Positions 46,301-56,457 of a stretch of 64,000 nt of DNA are shown piece after piece (position 1 is the stretch's first letter; each line of letters opens with the position of its first letter). A program made the translations under genes and the position numbers. The stretch is from contig JAZBRS010000039.1 in the NCBI GenBank assembly GCA_037176725.1, positions 23,596,001-23,660,000 on the forward strand. Direction: 5' to 3'. The notes under the pieces were generated by a model. That model saw only the letters and a program-made list of their open reading frames with translations. It made no database searches and was not told where the DNA came from. This DNA is from Posidonia oceanica. Lineage: Eukaryota > Streptophyta > Magnoliopsida > Alismatales > Posidoniaceae.

Positions 46301-49300
46301 GGAGCGACGAGGTGACCGAAGAACTGCGCCGGAGAAGACGACCGGAGCGGCGAGCAGAAACGGGGCAAGAGGGCCGGAAACCTACTTCTAAAGGGCTGAG
46401 GAGCAACGCGGGAAGAAAAGAAGACTAAGGGAGCAAGAATATACCTGTTTCTGTGGCTGGGATGTCCTCCCGACGCAGGTGGCTTCAGAGGTCGCCGGTG
46501 AAGCTCGTCCGGTCGCCGTGGATGCTGTCCGCTGCTCGCGAGGACTGGGATCGACTCAGAGCGACCCTCTGGAGCTTCCTGGATGGTTGGACAGCTGCTG
46601 CGAAGACCGGCGGAAGATCTGGCTGATCGTGGGTCCACAGAGGCAGCCGGGGGTCGGGGGGACTGTTTGCTGCACGCCGGACTGGATGGGACCCTCCGGG
46701 AGGTTGCTGGAGGTCTGGGGAAGGGTTTTGGGCGGTCGAATTGGGTTTCTGGAGAGCATAGGTGGAGATTGAAGGTTGTTGGGTTTTCTGGTCCGAAGGT
46801 GGGGTAAGTGTTTGTGGTGGCGTTTGGGGTCTGTAGTGGATGGTTTGGTTTGCTGTCAGGCGTTTCTGGAAGGTGGATGTCTGGTGGATTCTTGGGTGAA
46901 GTTTGGGAAGAAGCCACGGGCTGTGGTGAGGGGAATTGTGTGGTGGGTTGTCTTGGGTTTACAGGTGGAGTGTCGGGTGATCAGGGGTAGTTTTATGTGA
47001 TGGAAAGACAGTGGGATGGTGGAGGAAGAAAGCTGGGTTTCTAGGTGAAGTTGGGGAATCAAACGGGAGAGAAATTGGGGCTTGAACGGGCGCTGGTTCG
47101 TTGGACAAGAAAGAGGATGATCTATTGAACTTAAAGATGGAAAAAAAAAGGGATGTTTCTGGTGTGGGAATGCTCTGGGATTCAGGCCCTTCTCCGGGAT
47201 GCCAAGGACTCTCCAACACTCCCTTCTGCTCTCTCTTCTCACTCTGGAATTGGAAGGAATGCAGAGGAGAAGGAAGGTCGCACAGGTGGGAAAAAGTTGG
47301 AAATTCTGGTTTCTCTCAGGTTGGGTTCTCTCTGATTGCTCTCTCTGGATCGCTCTCTCTGGATTGCTCTCTCTCTGGATTGCTCTCTCTCTGCCCAGCC
47401 TCTTCCGGAGCTGAAGGACGCAGGCTTATATCAGGAGGAGCTGCTGCTGGCGCGCTGCTGAATTCAAACTTATCGGTGGCACTGCAGCAGACGCGATGGA
47501 TGTCGGCGAGTCGACCGGCATTCAAAGCCTCCGGAAAAGGCGCTGAGAGATGAGAGAGCGGCGGGCTGCTGTTGCATGATCTGATGGAGAGGGAGCTTGA
47601 AATTTAAAAAGGAGAGGGAGGACTGTTGGCAGCAGCTCGCGGGAAGAAAGAAACCAGTGGAAGCGCGAGGAAGAAGAAGGGGGAGAAGGAAGCGGGCCGG
47701 ACTGCTACGGGCCGAGGGTAAAAAGCAGAGAAAATAAAAGAAAAAAGAAACGGGCTGGATTGAGCCCAGTAAGGAAAAGTAAGAAAGAAAGAAGGGAAAT
47801 AAGAAAGAAAGAGGGGGTAGAATGGGGAAATAAAATAGGTAAAAATAAACTAAAAATAAATAAAAATATTAGAAGAGTTGTGCTGTAGGTTAGGATTTTA
47901 ATTAAGATTTTTAATGGTCATTTAGAGTTGATTAATGTGTTTTGGGCTTAATGAGGTTTTTAGGGTTTTGGTTTTGTTTTTAATTGATTTTCACTTGATT
48001 AAATGTTTGTTAAACCTTTTTTAAATTGTTTTAAAAATTGTATTTCCCTTGTTGGACATTTAGGATATTAATTAGGATTTTTTAGGATTTATTTTCCCAT
48101 TAATCAGGGTGTTTTTAGATTTTTAAGTTGTAGTCTTGTTAAGGTTTTTTTCTTTCTTAAGTCTTTTAAGTTGTGTTTTGATTTTTATTTTGTTGATTTT
48201 TCTTGAAGTTTTTAGTTGGATTTTTCTGGTTTGATAGGGTGTTTTTTAGGTCTTTCAGATGTGTTTTTATTTTCTTTTTTAATTAAGTTTTTAACTTGTT
48301 TTTCTTATGTTTATTAGGTTAAGTCTTTTGCCTTCCTTAATTACTTGTTTTAGTATTTGATTTTTTTTTTTAATTCTTCTTTTGGGTTTGTTTTTTAATT
48401 CTTCTAATGGGCTTTTACCTTTGGTGGGTTTTGATTTTATTTTAATTTTTTTCCTTAATTTTTCAGTGTTTTCTTTTGATTTGTTTTGCATTATTTAGTT
48501 TTCATGTTTGGTTTTCTTTTTAGCTTGCTTTAGTTAAGTTTAAGTTGTTAATTGCTTGTTTAACATTTTTTAATTGTTTTTCTTAGGGTTTTGATTTGCT
48601 TCTTTTGTGTTTTGAGATTTTACAGATTTTTATGGGTTTTTGTGGATTTTTGCAAGAGGGAGGAAAGGAAAAGAGATGGAAGAAAGAAATGGAAAAAAAG
48701 GGAGATAAGAGGAAAAGGGATAGGTTGGAGGAAAACGATTTTTTAAAATCCAGAAAAAGTGTTAAAAATAAAGTAAAAATAGGGATAAGATAGAGGAAGG
48801 ATAGAAGCACAGAGGGGGCCCACAGCCAGACCAGAAAAAGGATGAGAAAGGGATGAAAAGAGAGATGATAATCAGGAGAGAGAGAGGAGAGAGAAAATGA
48901 TAATCTCGGAGAGAGAAAAGGATAATTTGGGTGAAAGAGGGTCTTAATGGTCTTGGAATGGGGTGAGAATTGGTGAGTGGGTAGTCTAGGGTTCGAGGTC
49001 TTGGTTCTAAAGTTTTGGTTCGACTCTAAGGAGGTTTTGGAGGGGTTTCAAGGTGTAGAAAAAGGATAATTTCTCCTAAATTTTCTAGGGTTTTTGGGAA
49101 TGGGTTAGGTTTGGAAATTCCTAGGTCTTTGGGTAGGTTTGTTGAGTGGATAGTGGGGGGTTTTCCTATGGATTTTGGTTAGGTTTTGAGGTCGGGAAGG
49201 GGGGTAAAGGTCTAGGTCAAAATAGGCTGTTTTTGGAGGGTAAAGAGGAGGATTAGGGTTAGGGTTTGGTTGGGGTTTGATCCAGCAATCACCAAGAGGG

Positions 49301-49338
49301 CTCCAAGGGTCCGGGCCTGCCAAGATGGGGTGTCAACA
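43310..49338 (-). repeat. 3' LTR of element B (6029 bp)
   Basis: It starts TGTTGACACCCC at 49338 and ends GCGATCGCTACA at 43310. The modules follow the same order: GATAATC-rich U3 near 48860-48930, AT-rich 47820-48600, GC-rich 46000-47800, TGCAAATTTT repeats 45040-45990, hairpin array 44015-44265, and the GGTGTTAGGCACC block near 43640. The candidate donor CAG|GTATAT is at 46445/46444. It is nearly identical to the part of the 5' LTR visible at 62956-64000. Confidence 0.9.
46438..46452 (-). promoter_or_regulatory. Candidate splice donor in element B LTR
   Basis: CACAGAAACAG|GTATATTC on the minus strand, junction 46445/46444, is 2.89 kb from the LTR start. The GT and the preceding AAACAG are kept in the A-type LTRs. 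Confidence 0.45.
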
Positions 49339-49351
49339 GATGCCCCTCCCT
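49339..49351 (-). other. Polypurine tract of element B
   Basis: The minus strand reads AGGGAGGGGCATC directly before the 3' LTR start at 49338, and element D has the same tract. Confidence 0.8.
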
Positions 49352-49880
49352 GAGCGAGGGCAAGCGGAGCGCGGCCGCTGCTCAGGGTTGACAAGACACC
49401 CCATCTGACCGGCGGGAGCAGCGGGTTGCTATGGGCGTGAGCTACTTATTCGGCGGATGCACCGAAGATCGTAGCCCGTTGCCGCAATGCAAGATGCCAG
49501 ATGCAGATGGATGCTGTGCTGTGTGTGATATGCTAAATGCAATGCAAGAGTTAGTATAAAAGTTAGTGCAGCTATAAGAAAATGCTGATGCTGTGCAAGT
49601 GATACTAAAGTAATATGCAGTACTAGCTAAGAAAGTGCAGAGATGATGCAAAGAAAATGATAAAAAGGCGCGATGTGGCGCGAATATCTGGCAGGGAGGC
49701 CAGACTTGCGCGACAAAGCAAGGGAAAGCAGAGTGCAGCTGGTCCCCGCCCGGGGAGCAAGCTAGCAGAGAGAAGAGAAAGGGGCGCGAGGGGAGAGAGG
49801 CCAACTCTCCTATCGCAGAAAGGGGGTGCGTGACTCCATCTTCCTGGGACAAGGCCACGCCGAAAAGGAGAAAAAAAAAA
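49352..49880 (-). other. Element B 3' region between PPT and hairpin arrays
   Basis: This is non-coding. The PPT-proximal 100 bp are shared with D 35855-35952 on the other strand, including GGTGTCTTGTCAACC. The rest is unique, with GATGCAAGAAAATG-like text. An open frame of 138 codons (49442-49858) has no counterpart in D and is not supported. Confidence 0.65.
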
Positions 49881-50935
49881 TGATAAGGTGACGGGCTTAT
49901 CGTCCGGATAGTTTACGGTCCTATCAACCGGGAGTGACAGTTTACGGTCCTGTCAACCGGAGCAGTTGTGAGTGATAATTACTGGATATCAGCCGTATAA
50001 CATGGTTGTGGGTGATAGTTTAGGAGTATCAGCCTAACGACAGTTTACGGTCCTGTCAACCGGTGGATAGTTTATAGATCTATCAACTGGAGGATAGTTT
50101 ACAGTCCTATCAACTGGAAACCCACAAACCATGAGGGATAGTTACTGGATATCAGCCGTATAACGCAATGCCGGATAGTTTACAGTCTATCATCTGGAGC
50201 GACAGTTTACGGTCCTGTCAACCGGCGGATAGTTTACAGACCTATCAACTGGAGGATAGTTTACAGTCCTATCAACTGGAAATAGCATTGCGAGGGACAG
50301 TTACTGGATGTCAGCCGTATAACATGATTGCGCGTGGTAGTTTACAGTCCTACCAACTGGTGGATAGTTCATAGACCTATCAACTGGAGCGACAGTTTAC
50401 GGTCCTGTCAACCGGCGGATAGTTTACAGACCTATCAACTGGAAACGCGCAATGATGAGGGATAGTTACTGGATATCAGCCGTATAATGCAATTACGGGT
50501 GATAGTTTAGGAGTATCAGCCTAACGACAGTTTACGGTCCTGTCAACCGGTGGATAGTTTACAGACCTATCAACTGGAGGATAGTTTACAGTCCTATCAA
50601 CTAGAAACCGCAATTGCAAGGGACAGTTACTGGATGTCAGCCGTATAACGTAATTGCACGTGATAGTTTACAGTCTATCATCTGGAGCGACAGTTTACGG
50701 TCCTGTCAACCGGTGGATAGTTTACAGACCTATCAACTGGAAAAGTGCAATTACGCGGGACAGTTACTGGATGTCAGCCGTATAACACAACTGCGGGCCG
50801 ACCATGGATCGACCAGAAGATAGTTTAGGATTATCAGCCTGAGATAGTTTCGGATATCAACGTAGCACGAGTGATTGATAGATGATAGTTTAGGAATATC
50901 AGCCTAAGTGTGATTGATTGATTGATAAGAAGGGG
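49881..50935 (-). repeat. Hairpin array of element B (GATAG/CTATC alternating with GACAG/CTGTC)
   Basis: More than 20 hairpins are present. One class has arms GATAG and CTATC and another GACAG and CTGTC, both with loop TTTACGGTC or TTTACAGWC (for example 49907-49925 and 49936-49954). A third class has GATA or GACA, loop GTTACTGGA, and TATC or TGTC. Larger composite units of about 200-300 bp recur (for example around 50040-50180, 50200-50350 and 50520-50670). Confidence 0.88.
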
Positions 50936-50939
50936 CAAG

Positions 50940-51560
50940 ATCATGATGAGAATGATAAGATATCGGACTTATCGGCCGGCAAAGAGGGGATGAGGGAATG
51001 ATGAGAATGATAAGATATCGGACTTATCGGCCGGCAAAGAGGGGATGAGATAATGATGAGAAGTTGAGCTAAAGAGGGGGATGAGATCATGATGGGAAGT
51101 TAAGCTAAAGAGGGGGATGAGATCATGATGAGAAGTTGAGCTAAAGTGGGGGATGAGATCATGATGAGAAGTTGAGCTAAAGAGGGGGATGAGATCATGA
51201 TGAGAAGTTAAACTAAAGAGGGGGATGAGGTCATGATGAGAAGTTAAGCTAAAGAGGGGGGTGAGATCATGATGAGAAGTTAAGCTAAAGAGGGGGGTGA
51301 GATCATGATGAGAAGTTAAGCTAAAGAGGGGGGTGAGATCATGATGAGAAATTAAGCTAAAGAGGGGGATGAGGGAATGATGAGAATGATGTGAATGATA
51401 AGATATCGGACTTATCGGCCGGCAAAGAAGGGGTAAGGGAATGATGAGAATGATAAGATATCGGACTTATCGGCCGGCAAAGAAGGGGTAAGGGAATGAT
51501 GAGAATGATAAGATATCGGACTTATCGGCCGGCAAAGAAGGAGTAAGGGAATGATGAGAA
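50940..51560 (-). repeat. Tandem repeats of element B: GATAAG/CTTATC unit and 36-bp unit
   Basis: Five copies carry GATAAG, loop ATATCGGA and CTTATC followed by GGCCGGCAAAG; these are shared with A 1-170. Between them, at about 51057-51365, is an array of about eight to nine 36-bp units (AAGTTAAGCTAAAG, GGGGGATGAGATCATGATGAG) that does not form the hairpin. Confidence 0.88.
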
Positions 51561-52866
51561 GAAACCATCCCTATGACGCCAGGAACGTCATAGGGGAAAG
51601 AGGGAAAGAATGATACCACGGGGCGATCAAAAGATGCCCCTGGTGTCGGGATGACACCAGGGGTTGGCCAGCGCGTCCATGGCATCGAAAGCAGAGAGTG
51701 ATGAGAAGAGTGTCGTGCTTGTCAGACGAGTACTTTGGGGTACCAGCCCGCAAGGGATTCAGCTGAGGACGATCAGCTGGGGACTCAGCTGGGGATGACC
51801 AGCCGAGAAGGGTGTCAGGTTGACGGACCTTTCGCCGAGCAGTTTGGGGTGCCAGCCCACAGAGATAATGATCCAGCTGGGGGCGACCAACTGGGGACTC
51901 GACTGGGGATGACCAGCCGAGAAGAGGATGACAGGTTGACGGACCTTTCGCCGGGCAGTTCGGGGTGCCAGCCCGCAGAGATAATGATCCAGCTAGGGGC
52001 GATCAACTGGGGACTCGACTGGGATGACCAGCCGAGAGGAGTGTCAGGTTGACGGACCTTTCGCCGGGCAGTTCGGGGTGCCAGCCCGCAGAGATAATGA
52101 TCCAGCTGGGGGCGACCAACTGGGGACTCGACTGGGATGACAAGCCGAGAGGAGTGTCAGGTTGACGGACCTTTCACCGGGCAGTTCGGGGTGCCAGCCC
52201 GCAGAGAACTCAGCTGGGGATGATCAGCTGGGGATGATACCATAGGGTGGCCAAAACATGCCCCTGGTATCAGGATGATACCGGGGCATGGCCAATGCAC
52301 CCCTGGCATCAGGATGCAAAGATAGATAGGCGAATGGATGGATGATATGTTGACGAACCCATCGCCGAGCAGTTTGGGGTGCCAGCCCGCAAGGGACTCA
52401 GCTGAGGATGAACAGCTGAGGAGGATGATAGGTTGACGGACCTTTCGCCGGGCAGTTTGGGGTGCCAGCCCGCAAGGGACTCAGCTGAGGATGAACAGCT
52501 GAGGAGGATGACAGGTTGACGGACCTTTCGCCGGGCAGTTTGGGGTGCCAGCCCGCAGGGGACAGTGGTCCAGCCGGGGATGACCAGCTGGGGACGCCAG
52601 ACGGCGGAGCTTGGTGTCGCGGGCCTGCAGATGCTTTGGACTCCGGATTGGGTGCTGAGGACTTTGCCGCGTTGGGGATGTCCACAAGTCTGATTGGAGA
52701 GCCCAAGATAATGATGATGATGATATGCAATGCAGCCAAGAGTCTTGATGTGCAAGCAGAAAGCAGAAACAGTTTCCATTGATATGATCTTGGTAAGTAC
52801 AATGCCTGCGGCAGGCCAGAAATGTACAGCACAATTCGAAAGAAGACCACATGATGGTCGCACAAG
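51561..52866 (-). repeat. Element B 3' region with long hairpins and about 130-bp repeats
   Basis: The hairpin at 51569-51595 has arms CCCTATGACG and CGTCATAGGG with loop CCAGGAA. The one at 51637-51663 is the perfect 11-bp stem also seen in A. The one at 52261-52287 has arms CCCCTGGTATC and GATACCGGGGC. From about 51760 to 52560 a unit of roughly 100-130 bp with GGTTGACGGACC, GGGGTGCCAGCCC and CAGCTGGGGATGA is repeated about six times. 52600-52866 resembles A 520-777 and is non-coding. Confidence 0.8.
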
Positions 52867-52869
52867 GGC

Positions 52870-54072
52870 CTAGTCAACTCGGGCCTTCTTTGGCTGCCTG
52901 GAGTCGGGGAATAAGGGGCCGCCTGGCGGGACTTCGGCAATTGGCCAGAGCTGTCGGACTTCCGCTTCATAATCAGGAGTGCATCCTGTACCTCTCACAG
53001 CTGCAACGTCTGTAGATTGGACCCCATGCTGCATCAGACTAGCAAGCTTCTTGGTTGGGGCAGTGGTGCTGAGAGGATAAGTCTGTAAAAGCCCAGGCGC
53101 TGTACTGTCAATGAAGGCGCCCTGCTGGAGGCCGAACTGGCGCATGACCCTGATTGGATGGTACTCTACGCCTGCCGTGAAGCCTGGAAGAATGATCAGC
53201 CGCGTGTCACGCGCGCTGAAGAAGATTGTGAATGGCTCTGCTGCAGAGGGGATGATGCGCCAGATCACAGCGTCGTCAGTCAGTGCTAACAGCCTCTCGT
53301 ACTCTTCTTTGACGCTCTTGTCTGCTCTGGTACGGGCTCTGCTGCAGTAAGCTTCGAAAGCATGCACTTGAGGGCGCAGAAGGTCTATCTCTAAGTGCGC
53401 GGTCAGCCAGACTTGTATGAGTGCTCCGCAACCGTGGAAGTGGCGGCAACGATGAGAAATGCGGTCCAGCCCGCGATAAGTCTCTGCCAAGACAACTGGT
53501 GCCAGATCTATGTGCTGGGTCACCACAGCTAGTGCAATCTCTGCAACCTCGATGGCCACTGTCAGTCGGCCATGAGTAAAGATTAGTTCGCCCAGAAAGC
53601 GGATGACGAACCCTCGGAGCCACAGCTCATCTCCGAGGTCAGCACGCTTGTTCAAGATATCATCAAAGTGTGCAAGGCGAAGCATGGGCTCTGGTCCACT
53701 GGTGCAGATTAGCTTCTGTTGGCAGTCTTGAGTGGAGAGCCCAGTCAGTTGGCTCAAGACCCGGAGATATCCGTCGCGCCTCATGAAGACAAGCGGCCCC
53801 AAGATCTTTGAAAAACCGCAGATCCGACGCACCTTTTCCAGTGTAGGTGTCAGCTCAGTTTTGTTGAAACGGAAGACATGATGCGCCGGCTTCCAGAATC
53901 TCGCGGCGGCACACAGAAGGTGGCGACTGACCTCCACATCAGCAGCCTTTAGCAGCTTAGTTGGTATACCCCAGAGGCGCAACTGTTCACAGTCTGCTTG
54001 AGTGAGCCTGCCGATCCATTCTCGCAGGGTTTCCGAGCAATGTACAGGAGTCAGCAGAGTAGGAAAACCCAT
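52870..54072 (-). CDS. PMD/DUF7745-like protein of element B, intact
   Basis: This is a 400-residue open frame starting MGFPTLLTP. The start is supported by the colinear MGFPTL start in A and D. Near residues 51-87 it reads HLLCAAARFWKPAHHVFRF and then TELTPTLEKVRRICGF, resembling the conserved core of plant mobile domain/DUF7745 proteins. WLRGFVIRFLGELIF (about 151-165) and VVLAETYRGLDRI (about 193-205) follow. The C-terminus is basic (RQPKKARVD). There is no signal peptide or clear membrane segment. It lies about 1.5 kb downstream of integrase on the same strand, the position of an env gene, with a candidate splice acceptor 90 nt upstream. Its biochemical role is unknown. Family call is from memory of related retroelement proteins. 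Confidence 0.8.
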   Translation of the reverse strand: MGFPTLLTPVHCSETLREWIGRLTQADCEQLRLWGIPTKLLKAADVEVSRHLLCAAARFWKPAHHVFRFNKTELTPTLEKVRRICGFSKILGPLVFMRRDGYLRVLSQLTGLSTQDCQQKLICTSGPEPMLRLAHFDDILNKRADLGDELWLRGFVIRFLGELIFTHGRLTVAIEVAEIALAVVTQHIDLAPVVLAETYRGLDRISHRCRHFHGCGALIQVWLTAHLEIDLLRPQVHAFEAYCSRARTRADKSVKEEYERLLALTDDAVIWRIIPSAAEPFTIFFSARDTRLIILPGFTAGVEYHPIRVMRQFGLQQGAFIDSTAPGLLQTYPLSTTAPTKKLASLMQHGVQSTDVAAVRGTGCTPDYEAEVRQLWPIAEVPPGGPLFPDSRQPKKARVD

Positions 54073-55564
54073 TGTACTTGATTACAGAAGGCAGGCTGAT
54101 TACTGCAAGGCTTGAAGGTACCTACTATCAATAAACAGTCAGATCTTGCAGGTATGTAATCACTGACAACAAGCAGAAACTGAGACTGAAAATGTAGTTC
54201 CAAAATGCATCTAGGCGAAGTGATAACAGAACATAGCAATTAAGCACTGATAAGCAGGGGGATTCTGCAGCAGTCTTGCGGACACGGGGGCGAGGGCTGG
54301 TAGGAAATCTGGACCAGCACAGCCTGAGTGTCGTCGATGTGCCTCTGCTGGGGAGAAGTACTGCCTCAGGGCCTGAGCGTGTTGCCGAACAGAGAGAAAT
54401 GGGCGGAAGGGGAAAGGAAAGAAAGAAGATGCATGAATGCAAGATGCTAGTGATATGCTCATGAGGATGAATATTATTGGATGAATAAGTATGCTTGAAT
54501 GGATGGGTATGCTTGGGTGGATGGGTATGCTAGGGTGCCCTCAGCATAAGGAGTGCTTTGGTGCCTGCTGTAGAGGAAGGGAGTGGCCCTTGACTCACTG
54601 GGCCCTACCTAGACTCTTGGCTTATTGGTGGCGCTCCGGAACAGGTTGTTGGCATTATACAGGTGGTGACGTGGTGAGGACAGGCTACTGGCTACACTCT
54701 CAGGACCTACACCTATTCTTTCAGCCCTCTTTTTTTTTGAAAGGTTTCTCCCTCATAGGTATGCAGTCTTTCTCTGCCCCCAGCTAGGAGAAGGTACGTG
54801 TTTGCTCTTGGGAGGATGTGGTAGACCCCTTTTCCAGGCTTGACATGCTGGGGATCTCTAGTAAGGTATGGGGGATAGCGGTGCCTGTGTTTTTCGGGCT
54901 ACCTTTGCCCTTTTCCTCTTCTTTTTGTTTTTTGCTTGCTTTTCTCCTTTTTTTGTTTTTGTTTTTTTTTTGTCTCTTTTTTTCTTTCTCTCTTTTTTTT
55001 TTTTTTGCTTGATCTTTTTCCTCTTTTTTTTCAGGCTTTTGCTATCCCCATTCTGGTGGCAAAAGAAGGGTGCTTGAAATGTAATGGATTCAGGTTTTGG
55101 GTCTGCTGTGTGATAGGTAGAAGGAGCAGGGTTAGACTGCACACCCCTATCTCTAGGGCCGGCTTCTGTCTTCGTCTTCTGTTCCTTGGAGGTGCCCAAA
55201 CCTAGATGTCTATTCTCACTTTTTTTTCAAGCTCACATCCTAACATTTTTTCCTCCCTCAGAGGTGTATGTCCTTGTGAGATTGGGCAGTTCGCCTGTCC
55301 TTATTGGTGGTGGCTCCCTCACTTGCTAAGACATCTAAGTAGTGCTAGGTGAGGCAGGGTGACTCTTTCCAGAGCAGGCAAGCACTTCCGGTTGTCATCA
55401 CCGGGCAGAAGATGTGATGTTTGAGTTGACGATGATGATTTGAAAAGAAAGGGGGCAAGAGTTGAAAGGATGACGATGATGATTTGAAGTGGAGTCGAGG
55501 CAAGAAGGCGAGAATGTAAGTACAGGTGGGAGAAGGGTATCTGCAACGGGGCCGCTTTCGGCTA
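54073..55564 (-). other. Element B spacer between integrase and the PMD-like ORF
   Basis: This is non-coding. It has pyrimidine runs on the plus strand at about 54905-55035 (A-rich on the coding strand), GATGATGATTTGAA-like triplet repeats near 55425-55490, and GGATGGGTATGCTTG repeats near 54500. A candidate splice acceptor CAG at 54165-54163 follows TTTCTGCTTGTTGT. Frames opened by the homopolymer are not genes. Confidence 0.7.
54160..54182 (-). promoter_or_regulatory. Candidate 3' splice site upstream of element B PMD-like ORF
   Basis: On the minus strand TTTCTGCTTGTTGTCAG ends at 54163, 90 nt before the ATG at 54072. A and D have the same tract at 95 and 92 nt. Confidence 0.45.
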
Positions 55565-56457
55565 CTAATAGTACTTCTTCAGATAGCAGAGGTTGACGGG
55601 CTCAGACTGCTCGACCTGGTCCATATCCTCAAGGGTTTCAGCGCCTCCCGAAAAGATCTGCTTGACCACAAAGGGGCCACGCCAATTGGGTCGGAATTTC
55701 CCTCGACCGTCCGGCAAATGAATGGCGCGCAAGACAAGGTCCCCTGGCTGGAAGCTTCTGGGCTGGACCTTCTTCAAGAATGCTCTGGCCATCCGCTTTT
55801 GATAGCAGTGAGCGTTGTGCATGGCTTGCAACCTGCGCTCATCTATCAAGTTCAGTTGGACGCAGCGGTCTTTGACCCATTCTGCTTCTTCCAACTCAGC
55901 TTCCTGCAGGATCTGCAGAGAGGGGATCTCCACTTCAACAGGTAACACCGCTTCCATGCCGTACACCAGAGAGTACGGGGTGGCTCCTGTAGAGGTCCGG
56001 ATTGATGTCCTGTACGCCCAGAGCGCGTACGGGAGCTTGTCGTGCCAATCCTTGTGGATTTCTGCCATTTTCTTCACGATCTTGACAATGTTCTCGTTTG
56101 CAGATTCCACTGCTCCGTTCATCTGAGGCCGATAAGGCGAGGATCGATGGTGCTTGATCTTGAGACTTTGTAGGTATTCTTCGATCCTTTTGGCAATGAA
56201 GTTTGAGCCGTTATCAGAGATGACAGAGTGCGGGACCCCATATCGGGCAACAATATTGTTTCTGATAAATTTTTCCGTTGCCGCAGCGGTGACTGTTCTG
56301 TAAGAGGCTGCTTCCACCCACTTGGTAAAGTAATCGATCGCTACCAGAATGTAACGATGACCATTTGAAGCAGCAGGGTGGATGGCGCCGATGACATCGA
56401 TCCCCCAGGTGGAGAAAGGCCATGGCGAAGACATGTTGTGCAGCTGATGCGGAGGGG
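55565..56457 (-). pseudogene. Element B integrase fragment (catalytic core and C-terminus)
   Basis: From the deletion junction it reads KAPPHQLHN and then MSSPWPFSTWGIDVIGAIHP (first catalytic Asp), VISDNGSNF (second Asp) and GAVESANENI (Glu), and ends LCYLKKYY before TAG at 55565-55567. The core and C-terminal domain are open without stops, including the CAG codon that is TAG in A. The zinc-binding N-terminus is missing. The fragment is in a different frame from the gag-protease ORF that runs into it, so no fusion protein with integrase is made. Confidence 0.88.

Noticed and set aside
49881..51540. CRISPR-like regular repeats
   Set aside because: The repeats are direct tandem or hairpin units without unique spacers of constant length, in a plant retrotransposon 3' UTR. 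No cas genes are present.
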